From Actinomycetota bacterium (GTDB taxonomy: Bacteria > Actinomycetota > Acidimicrobiia > IMCC26256 > BP-133), in the NCBI GenBank assembly GCA_030838815.1, contig JAUZEX010000469.1:1-5901 (forward strand): a stretch of DNA of 5,901 nt. The letters are read 5' to 3'. Made by a program: the position numbers and the translations under genes. How positions within the stretch are numbered: the stretch's first letter is position 1; each line of letters begins with the position of its first letter. The notes below the pieces were generated by a model, which worked only from the letters and a program-made list of their open reading frames with translations, did no database searches and was not told the origin of the DNA. Of the stretch, positions 1-5,210 are shown piece after piece.

Positions 1-335
1 GTCCCGGCTGCCACGGCATCAACTTCGGTGCCAAGAAGGGGGGCGGCTACCTCGGCTACGTCTCGGTCAAGTTCGCCAACGTCGCCTGGGTCGTCGACGG
101 TGACCCCAACAACGACGGCGACCTGTCCGACGCCAAGATCGCCGGTGGTGTCATCACCAGCGGCGCCGCCAGCAAGATCAACGACGACACACCCAGCTCA
201 CAGTTCGGGCAGGGCGGCCAGGGTGTCTGGGCCATCCCCGAGGTCTACAACGGGTGGGTCCAGGCGATCCCCGACGAGTGGAAGGCGATGCTGACCTGCC
301 AGCAGCGCGATCCGCTGAAGAAGGCGGTCTGCTAG
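1..335 (+). CDS. C-terminal part of a probable secreted beta-propeller-type protein (5' end outside window)
   Basis: The frame is open from the left edge (first full codon at 3) to a TAG at 333-335, giving 110 visible residues. The tail is rich in Gly, Asn, Asp and Tyr. It has a GGGYLGYVSVKFANVAWVVD stretch (residues 13-32) typical of a propeller blade strand, then an acidic loop with Asp32, Asp34, Asn36, Asp38, Asp40 and Asp43, spaced like an EF-hand or thrombospondin type 3 calcium loop. Next come GQGGQGVWAIP (69-79) and VYNGWVQ (81-87). From memory this resembles the C-terminus of YVTN/YncE-like beta-propeller proteins, some of which occur with copper or cytochrome proteins; no search was possible. 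The first residues read P-G-C-H-G, so a Cys in the cut codon would complete a haem c motif. The signal peptide, if any, lies outside. A 12-bp hairpin follows 18 nt after the stop. That the frame codes is likely; the family call is weak. Confidence 0.6.
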   Translation, partial: PGCHGINFGAKKGGGYLGYVSVKFANVAWVVDGDPNNDGDLSDAKIAGGVITSGAASKINDDTPSSQFGQGGQGVWAIPEVYNGWVQAIPDEWKAMLTCQQRDPLKKAVC

Positions 336-353
336 GCCGGTAGTTCCGTTCCA

Positions 354-387
354 GGCGGGGACCCGGGCCACCGCTCGGGTCCCCGCC
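354..387. terminator. Probable bidirectional terminator hairpin between convergent genes
   Basis: The arms at 354-365 (GGCGGGGACCCG) and 376-387 are perfect reverse complements: a 12-bp, very GC-rich stem with a 10-nt loop. It starts 18 nt after the plus-strand stop at 335 and ends 8 nt before the minus-strand stop at 396, which is where a shared terminator would sit. No T-tract follows on either strand. That is common for actinobacterial hairpin terminators, but it leaves termination unproven. Confidence 0.65.
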
Positions 388-395
388 CTACTGAC

Positions 396-1037
396 TCAGT
401 GGGGCGGGGTGGCGCTCGGGCCGACCTGGCGGTCGAGCCCGGCGTTGTGGGGGCGGGCGGCGACGAGGAAGTCGACGAGGCGCTGCTTGCACTTGGCCGT
501 GCCCATCCAGGCGGCCACGTCCCACTGGCGCCAGGCGATGAGCCCCTTGTGGCGGAGCAGTTCGATGCGGGGGTGGTCCTTCGGGTAGCCCTTGGGGGCC
601 GTCTTCAGGGTGTCGTGGGCGGCGACGTCGGCTCCGCTCTTGCGGAGGGCGGCGACCAGCTTCTCCAGTTGAGCACCCGACTTGTCGTCGTCGATCGCCT
701 GGCGGTGGCGCTCGAGCTGGTCGGGCATCATCACGTAGTAGCCGGAGCCGGCAGCCAGGCCGTGGGCCGAGAACTGTACGTAGCCGCCCCGCTCCAGGGT
801 GGCGCCGATGGCCGTCTTGTAGGGCGACTTGTCCTTGGCGAAGCGCACGTCGCGGAAGGGCCGGAAGATCTTGCCCGCCCCGAACTCGTCGGCCAGCTCG
901 GCCAGGAGCTCGACCATCGGGCCCTTGACCAGCTCCTCGTATTCCTTCTTGTGGTCCTGCCAGTAGGCCCGCGTGTTGTCGGCTTCCAGCCCCTCGTAGA
1001 ACTCGATCGCCTCCGCCGGCCAACCCCGGAACGCCAT
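396..1037 (-). CDS. DUF2461 family protein (TIGR02453-like)
   Basis: This is a complete 213-residue protein, about the usual size for the DUF2461 family, a conserved bacterial family whose biochemical role is not established to my knowledge. Recognisable segments in order are FYEGLEADNTRAYWQDHKKE (residues 13-32), FRPFRDVRFAKDKSPYKT (58-75), a GSGYYVMMPDQLERHR block (98-113) and the tail segment LKTAPKGYPKDHPR (144-157). There is no signal peptide or membrane segment, so it is probably cytosolic. I chose the ATG at 1037 over an in-frame GTG at 1046 because that GTG lies inside the best ribosome-binding sequence, whose GAGG sits 8 nt from the ATG. It is last in a minus-strand run, 129 nt after the lipoate-ligase-family gene with a 21-bp tandem array between, and its stop lies 8 nt from a strong hairpin. 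The last 15 or so residues look non-conserved. Confidence 0.9.
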   Translation of the reverse strand: MAFRGWPAEAIEFYEGLEADNTRAYWQDHKKEYEELVKGPMVELLAELADEFGAGKIFRPFRDVRFAKDKSPYKTAIGATLERGGYVQFSAHGLAAGSGYYVMMPDQLERHRQAIDDDKSGAQLEKLVAALRKSGADVAAHDTLKTAPKGYPKDHPRIELLRHKGLIAWRQWDVAAWMGTAKCKQRLVDFLVAARPHNAGLDRQVGPSATPPH

Positions 1038-1040
1038 TGT

Positions 1041-1049
1041 CTCCACCTC
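1041..1049 (-). promoter_or_regulatory. Ribosome binding site that decides the DUF2461 start
   Basis: On the minus strand the sequence is GAGGTGGAGACA followed by ATG. GAGG lies 8 nt and GGAG 3 nt before the ATG at 1037. The alternative GTG start at 1046 would fall inside this site and has no purine-rich sequence of its own upstream, so the ATG is favoured. Confidence 0.6.
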
Positions 1050-1099
1050 GGTCGTCGCCCGCCGGGGGCCCGGGGGCGCCGGACAGGGTACCGATCCGC

Positions 1100-1183
1100 C
1101 GGGTCAGGAGGCCGAGACGGCGGGTCAGGAGGCCGAGACGGCGGGTCAGGAGGCCGAGCCGGCGGGTCAGTAGGCCGATACGG
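1100..1183. repeat. Four tandem copies of a 21-bp unit overlapping the 3' end of the lipoate-ligase-family gene
   Basis: The units are 1100-1120, 1121-1141, 1142-1162 and 1163-1183. Each begins CGGGTCAG on the plus strand and ends CGG. Units 1 and 2 are identical, unit 3 differs at one base (1159), and unit 4 differs from unit 1 at two (1171 and 1179). Unit 4 includes the final codons and TGA (1167-1169) of the minus-strand gene. As 21 is a multiple of three, TGA recurs in the same frame at 1146-1148, 1125-1127 and 1104-1106. The three non-coding units carry AGGAGG on the plus strand, so CCTCCT on the minus strand. The simplest origin is expansion of the gene's 3' end by slippage or unequal recombination. 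Confidence 0.95.
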
Positions 1184-1847
1184 TGTCGACGAAGGCGGCC
1201 GGCAGGTCGACGCCGGGCCCGATGCCGGCCGCGACGGCGGCGAGTTCGGGCCCGCCCCGGGCCCGGTCGGCGTCGTCGAGGGCCAGCAGGTCGAGGAGGC
1301 GCGCGGGCTCCCAGCGGAGAGCGGCGCAGCACTGGAACAGGGCCGCCTCCCGGGTGCGGCGCTGGCTCATCCCGACCACCTTGCGGCCCTCCACCGTGAC
1401 CTCGCCCGGGCCGAGGCCGGCGAAGCACACCGACGCCGACCATGCCGTCTTCCGGAGCGGGCCGTCGTACATGACGGCGGGGATGCCGGCTGCGGCCAGG
1501 ACCTCGACCCAGACGGCGCCCAGCCAGTGGAAGGCCCGTCCGACGTCGTGGTCCCACAACGGGTCGCCGGCCGGGATGGTGACGTCGACCCACACCGCCG
1601 CTCCCGGCTCGACCAGCACCGCCGCGCCGCCGCTCCGGCGGTGAACCACGTCGGCCTCCTGCCAGCGGACCCGGTCCCAGTCGACGACGTCGTCCTTCTG
1701 CGACGACCCGAGGACCAGCGTCGGCCGGGTCACGTCGAGGACGACGATGCTGCGCTCGCCCACCGGTCGCGTCTGCATCCGGTGGCCGATCCCGTCCCGG
1801 ACGATCTCCGTCCGCCAGCTCCCGGCGCGGGCCGATCCCTGAAGCAC
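1167..1847 (-). CDS. Lipoate-protein ligase A / lipoyltransferase family protein
   Basis: This is a member of the biotin/lipoate ligase fold family, cytosolic, which in characterised members activates or transfers lipoyl, octanoyl or biotinyl groups onto a protein lysine. With the GTG start at 1847 it has 226 residues. Visible signatures are TRPTLVLGSSQ (40-50), VHRRSGGAAVLVEPGAAVWV (68-87, equivalent to the family's RRxSGGGAV ligand-binding loop), VCFAGLGPGEV (140-150) and GRKVVGMSQRR (154-164). Lys156 in the last matches the conserved ligand-binding lysine. The loop has GGAAV rather than GGGAV and lacks the His often found just after it, so the substrate is uncertain. The frame is open upstream to a TTG at 1919, but those residues are Pro/Gly/Arg-rich and unlike the family; none of the candidate starts has a good ribosome-binding site. 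It lies 91 nt after the acyl-CoA ligase stop, probably in one unit with it. Its last codons are part of the 21-bp array. Confidence 0.82.
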   Translation of the reverse strand: MLQGSARAGSWRTEIVRDGIGHRMQTRPVGERSIVVLDVTRPTLVLGSSQKDDVVDWDRVRWQEADVVHRRSGGAAVLVEPGAAVWVDVTIPAGDPLWDHDVGRAFHWLGAVWVEVLAAAGIPAVMYDGPLRKTAWSASVCFAGLGPGEVTVEGRKVVGMSQRRTREAALFQCCAALRWEPARLLDLLALDDADRARGGPELAAVAAGIGPGVDLPAAFVDTVSAY

Positions 1848-1938
1848 GGCTACCGGGCGCGATAGGGCCGGGGACGGGCCGGAGTGCACCCTGCCCGGCC
1901 GACCCGGCTCGCCCGGCAACCGCCCCCGCGACGGCGCA

Positions 1939-3474
1939 TCAGCCGGCGGCCGGCGGTTGCGTCAGCTCGGTGCGCAGGACCCGGCGGAGCAGCTTGCCGG
2001 TCTCGTTGTAGGGCAGCTCGCTCCGGAACCGGATGACCGTCGGCATGCGGGAGGAACGGAGCCGGTCCCGGACCCAGCCCTGCAGCTCCTCCACCGTCGT
2101 CTCGGCGCCCGGCTCGAGGACGACGACGGCGCCGACGGTCTCGCCCCACTCGTCGTCGGGGATCCCGACGACGCCGGCGTCGGCCACCGCCGGATGGGTG
2201 AGCAGCGTGTCCTCGATCTCGCCCGGCGACAGGTTCTCGGCGCCCCGGACGATCACGTCGTCGAGGCGCCCCTCCACGAACAGGAACCCGGCGTCGTCGA
2301 GCCAGCCTCCGTCGTTGGTCGGGAACCAGCCGTCGGTGGTGAGGGCGCTGCGCCCGTGGCCCGGGGGCCCGGGGGTGTTCCCCGAAGAGAGATATTCGCC
2401 CGCCACCTGTTCGCCCCGGACGAAGATCTCGCCCCGCTCACCGGGCGGGAGGGACTTGCCCTCGGGATCGCGGATCTCCACCTCCAGCGACGGCAGGGGC
2501 CGGCCGACGGAGCCGAGCCGGGCCCGCACCGCCGGATCGACGCTGGTGAACGCCGCCCGGTGGTCGTCGGGGCCGAGGGTGGCGATCGTCGACGCCGTCT
2601 CGGTGAGGCCGTAGGCGTTGACGTAGCCCACCGCGGGGAGGACCTCCAGCGCCCGTTCCAGCACCGGTGTGGGCATGCGGCCGCCGCCGTACGCCAGGTG
2701 GAGGAGGCCCGGCAGCTTCTCCCCCCGGGTCTCGACCACGTCGAGGATCCGGCCCAGCATCGTGGGCACGACCATGGCGTGGGTGATGCCCTCGTCACGG
2801 GCGACGTCGACCCAGCGCCGGGGGTCGAACTGGGGCAGGTACACCAGCCGCCGGCCGCCGTAGACGGAGGTGAGGATGGTGGCCATCCCGGCCACGTGGT
2901 ACGGCGGCACGCTGACCAGGGCGGCGTGGTCGTCGGCGGCGCCCATGAACTCCACGGTCGAGATCACGTAGGAGGCGAGATGCTTGTGGCGCAGCACGGC
3001 CGCCTTCGGCTCCCCGGTCGTGCCGCTGGTGTAGAGGAGCACGGCGATCTCGTCGGGGTCGACGAACCCCGCCTCGGCCGGCGTCGCCGCCTCCAGCCGG
3101 GCCTCGAGGGCGGCGGGCGACAGGACCGTGAGCCCGTCCACCCCGGAGATCCGGCCGACGGCGTCGTCGTCGACGATGGCCACCGCCGGAGCGGTGCGGG
3201 CCAGGATGGCGCGGAGCTGCCCGTCGGCGAGGCGGTAGTTGACGGGCACGAACGGCACCCCGGCCAGGCCGCTGCCGAACAGCAGCGCCGGGAGCAGCGC
3301 CGAGTTCTGGGCCACGAACACGAGCCGCTCCGCCCCCGCCTCGGCCACCACCGCCGCCACCCGGCGGGCCCGGTCGAGCAGGCCGGCGTAGGTCAGGCCG
3401 TCCCTGGCGGAGCCGAGCGCGACCCGGTCGCCCATCCCGTCGGCCGCCATCTCGAGCAGCATGGGGGTGTTCAT
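1939..3474 (-). CDS. AMP-forming acyl-CoA ligase (class I adenylate-forming enzyme)
   Basis: The family joins a carboxylic acid to CoA through an acyl-adenylate, using ATP; the protein looks cytosolic or membrane-peripheral. With the ATG at 3474 it has 511 residues, normal for the family. The core motifs are intact and in order: phosphate-binding loop YTSGTTGEPK (148-157), YGLTETAST (288-296), the aspartate motif TNDGGW (386-391, Asp388), the hinge and C-terminal domain GRLDDVIVRGAENLSPGEIE (402-421), and NETGKLLRR (490-498), where Lys494 is the expected catalytic lysine. The frame runs back to a TTG at 3513, but homologues usually begin with a sequence like MLLEMAADGMGDRVALG, which favours ATG 3474. 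It is first in a minus-strand run of three genes and divergent from a P450 across 226 bp. The pairing suggests a lipid-, terpenoid- or steroid-like acid. Substrate cannot be read from sequence, so fatty acyl, aryl or other acids all remain possible. Confidence 0.93.
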   Translation of the reverse strand: MNTPMLLEMAADGMGDRVALGSARDGLTYAGLLDRARRVAAVVAEAGAERLVFVAQNSALLPALLFGSGLAGVPFVPVNYRLADGQLRAILARTAPAVAIVDDDAVGRISGVDGLTVLSPAALEARLEAATPAEAGFVDPDEIAVLLYTSGTTGEPKAAVLRHKHLASYVISTVEFMGAADDHAALVSVPPYHVAGMATILTSVYGGRRLVYLPQFDPRRWVDVARDEGITHAMVVPTMLGRILDVVETRGEKLPGLLHLAYGGGRMPTPVLERALEVLPAVGYVNAYGLTETASTIATLGPDDHRAAFTSVDPAVRARLGSVGRPLPSLEVEIRDPEGKSLPPGERGEIFVRGEQVAGEYLSSGNTPGPPGHGRSALTTDGWFPTNDGGWLDDAGFLFVEGRLDDVIVRGAENLSPGEIEDTLLTHPAVADAGVVGIPDDEWGETVGAVVVLEPGAETTVEELQGWVRDRLRSSRMPTVIRFRSELPYNETGKLLRRVLRTELTQPPAAG

Positions 3475-3700
3475 GGCCTCGAAGGGTAAGCAGGTCGGTC
3501 CGATCGGCCCCAATCAGCCGGGACGGCCGCGCCGAAGCAGGCCAGCCCGCCGCCGCCCTCCTCGACGGTTGAACTCCGGTCCCGCAGCCGACCAGCCGAC
3601 CGTAAACCGCCGCCCCGGTCTGTTTGGGGACCTTAGGGTCCAGCACGACCGGGCGGGGCGCGAGTCATTGCCAGGCGGGACGCCGGGCCAGAATGGTGGG
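3475..3700. promoter_or_regulatory. Divergent intergenic control region between acyl-CoA ligase and P450
   Basis: These 226 bp separate two divergent starts (ATG 3474 minus, ATG 3701 plus) and must contain the P450 promoter and probably the ligase promoter. Both flanking frames can be read a little into it (from TTG 3513 minus and ATG 3461 plus), but the extensions are Pro/Arg-rich and unlike their families. I see no clear -35/-10 pair on either strand. It contains a perfect 8-bp palindrome CCGATCGG (3500-3507) and the larger near-palindrome at 3628-3641. The sequence just before the P450 start (GGTGGG, 3695-3700) is purine-rich but very close to the ATG. Confidence 0.5.
3628..3641. promoter_or_regulatory. 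Candidate operator: 14-bp near-palindrome GGACCTTAGGGTCC
   Basis: Six of seven base-pair positions are symmetric; only T3633 against G3636 breaks symmetry. It lies 59 bp before the P450 start and about 150 bp before the ligase start. Each strand also reads a TANNNT hexamer here (TAGGGT at 3634-3639 plus; TAAGGT at 3635-3630 minus), the pattern of a -10 element, though no -35 is evident. Binding by a dimeric repressor is inference; no regulator gene is in the window. Confidence 0.3.
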
Positions 3701-4945
3701 ATGCCGGAGCCGATGCCTCTCGACCTCTATGACGATCAGGTGCGGGCCGATCCGTATCCGCTGCTCCGTGAGTTGCGGGAGGCGGCCCCCGTCCATTGGG
3801 CGAGCCAGCAGGGGCTCGAGTCGTGGATCGTGACCCGGTACGACGAAGTGCGGGCGGTCCTGGCCGACAACCGGTTCGTCAAGGCGCCCGAGACGGTGCC
3901 GGAGGCGCTGCGCCGGTACAAGTCGGCCTTCGGCAACCAGGTCGAGAACGAGGTGCGCAGCCTGCTGGCCACCGATCCACCCGACCACACCCGGCTGCGG
4001 CGCCTCGTCGGCAAGGCGTTCACGCCCCGGCGCGTCGAGGGCCTCCGGCCCCGCATCGCCCAGGTGACCGACGCCCTGCTCGACGCCCTCGACGCCACGG
4101 ACGTCGCGGACCTCGTCGAGGGGCTGACGGTCCCGCTGCCGGTCACGATGATCGGCGAGCTCGTCGGGGTGCCGGTCGAGGACCGCACCAACTTCAAGCG
4201 GTGGTCCGACGCCCTGCTCACCGTCGCCCGGGACGAGGAGGGGCTCCGGGCCCGCCAAGCCGGGGCCGACGCCCTCCGGGCGTACTTCGTGGCCCTCATC
4301 GACGAGCGGCGCACGACGATGCGCCCCGAGCTCGCCCCCGACGCCCAGCCCGACCTGGTGAGCGCCCTCCTGACCGCCCGGGACGAAGGCGGCCGCCTGA
4401 GCGAGCAGGAGCTGCTGGCCATGCTGATGGTGGTCCTCGCCGCCGGCCACGAAACGACCGGCAACCTGATCGGGAACTCCGTCCTGGCCCTGTTCGACTG
4501 GCCGGAGCAGCGGGCCCGGCTCCAGGCGCAGCCCGAGCTGCTGCGGGTGGCGGTGGAGGAGATGCTGCGCTTCATCGGCCCGGTCATGCAGTCGACGCTG
4601 CGCATCGCCAGTGAGGACGTCGAGGTGGGCGGCGTCGTCATCCCCTCCGGGAGCGTCGTGGTCGCCATGCTGACCGCCGCCAACCGCGACCCGCAGCGCT
4701 TCGACGACGCCGACCGCTTCGACGTGGCCCGGGAGGAGAACCCGCACCTGGCCTTCGGCCACGGTATCCACTTCTGCCTCGGAGCGCCGCTGGCCCGCAT
4801 GGAGGCCGAGATCGCCGTCGGGGCGCTGCTACGCCGCTTCCCGGACATGGAACTCGCCTGCGACCGCAAGGAGATCCCCTGGCGGCCCAGCGCCCTGCTG
4901 CGGGGCCCCGCCGAGCTGCCCGTCCGGCTGCGCCCGGCCGGCTAG
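3701..4945 (+). CDS. Cytochrome P450 (bacterial soluble type)
   Basis: This is a haem-thiolate monooxygenase of 414 residues, full length for soluble bacterial P450s, with no membrane anchor; it probably uses separate ferredoxin and reductase partners, which are not in the window. All hallmarks are present: C-helix DPPDHTRLRRLVGKAF (92-107; His96 and Arg100 usually contact haem propionates), I-helix LAAGHETTGN (246-255, with acid-alcohol pair Glu251-Thr252), K-helix ExxR as Glu287 to Arg290, ANRDP (327-331), and haem loop FGHGIHFCLG (352-361) with Cys359 as the axial ligand. I chose the ATG at 3701 because the DPYPLLRELREAAPVHW N-terminus follows at the normal distance; an in-frame ATG at 3713 has a GGAG just upstream and is possible. 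The frame is open back to 3461, but that stretch is not P450-like. It is divergent from the acyl-CoA ligase and convergent with the gene at 5211. It resembles actinobacterial CYP107/CYP109-type sequences in general style; family and substrate cannot be assigned by eye. Confidence 0.96.
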   Translation: MPEPMPLDLYDDQVRADPYPLLRELREAAPVHWASQQGLESWIVTRYDEVRAVLADNRFVKAPETVPEALRRYKSAFGNQVENEVRSLLATDPPDHTRLRRLVGKAFTPRRVEGLRPRIAQVTDALLDALDATDVADLVEGLTVPLPVTMIGELVGVPVEDRTNFKRWSDALLTVARDEEGLRARQAGADALRAYFVALIDERRTTMRPELAPDAQPDLVSALLTARDEGGRLSEQELLAMLMVVLAAGHETTGNLIGNSVLALFDWPEQRARLQAQPELLRVAVEEMLRFIGPVMQSTLRIASEDVEVGGVVIPSGSVVVAMLTAANRDPQRFDDADRFDVAREENPHLAFGHGIHFCLGAPLARMEAEIAVGALLRRFPDMELACDRKEIPWRPSALLRGPAELPVRLRPAG

Positions 4946-5210
4946 AGGACAGCGCCGGCGCCCAGCGCGGGCGGACCCAGGCCCGCGGACGGGGTCAGCG
5001 CAGGGCCGGGTCCAGACCGAGGCGCGGCGGGTCTCCGCCGGCGTCACTGGCGGAAGACAGCCCGTTCCTGCACCACGAGCAGCGTGAGGATCGTGGCCTC
5101 GAGCCCCAGCTGCGGAGGAAGGCCAGGAGGGCGCCGGGCGTGGCCACCGGCCTGATCAGGACGGGCTGAAACTTCCGGCGTTACCCCGGACCCCGGGCTC
5201 CTCGGAAGGC
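4946..5210. other. Convergent intergenic region with GC-rich inverted repeats and no convincing gene
   Basis: These 265 bp lie between the P450 stop and the stop of the minus-strand gene at 5211. I see no RNA gene and no recognisable protein; short open frames across it are Arg/Pro-rich or run through the neighbouring genes. It holds several small inverted repeats: GCGCCGGCGC (4952-4961), the hairpin at 4966-4987, CGGCGG-GTCT-CCGCCG (5025-5040) and the perfect 10-bp palindrome CCTGATCAGG (5151-5160). Most probably it is terminator and spacer sequence. Confidence 0.6.
4966..4987. terminator. Possible P450 terminator hairpin
   Basis: CGCGGGC (4966-4972) pairs perfectly with GCCCGCG (4981-4987) around an 8-nt loop, starting 20 nt after the P450 stop. 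There is no T-tract. A second compact hairpin at 5025-5040 (6-bp stem, 4-nt loop) could do the same job. In DNA this rich in G and C such hairpins also arise by chance. Confidence 0.35.

Noticed and set aside
1100..1183. The 21-bp array as a CRISPR array
   Set aside because: The units are directly adjacent with no spacers and include coding sequence, so it is a minisatellite-type tandem repeat.
388..1593. A 401-codon open frame on the minus strand with a repeated GLLTRRL segment
   Set aside because: It overlaps the DUF2461 and lipoate-ligase-family genes in another frame, is Arg/Pro/Gly-rich, and its protein repeat is only the 21-bp DNA array read in another phase.
399..1865. A 488-codon plus-strand frame antisense to two genes, with RDGGSGG repeats
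   Set aside because: It is a high-GC antisense shadow with no recognisable family; both genes opposite it have clear family motifs.
1957..3489. A 510-codon plus-strand frame antisense to the acyl-CoA ligase
   Set aside because: Its composition is His/Arg/Gly/Asp-rich, as expected for the antisense of GC-rich codons, while the minus strand encodes a full set of ligase motifs.
3461..3700. An 80-residue N-terminal extension of the P450
   Set aside because: The extension is Pro/Arg-rich and unlike any P450 N-terminus, and it would occupy the whole divergent promoter region. The normal P450 start follows ATG 3701.
5151..5160. The 10-bp palindrome CCTGATCAGG as an operator
   Set aside because: It lies between two gene ends, over 200 bp from any start in the window, so a promoter role is unlikely; it is short enough to occur by chance.
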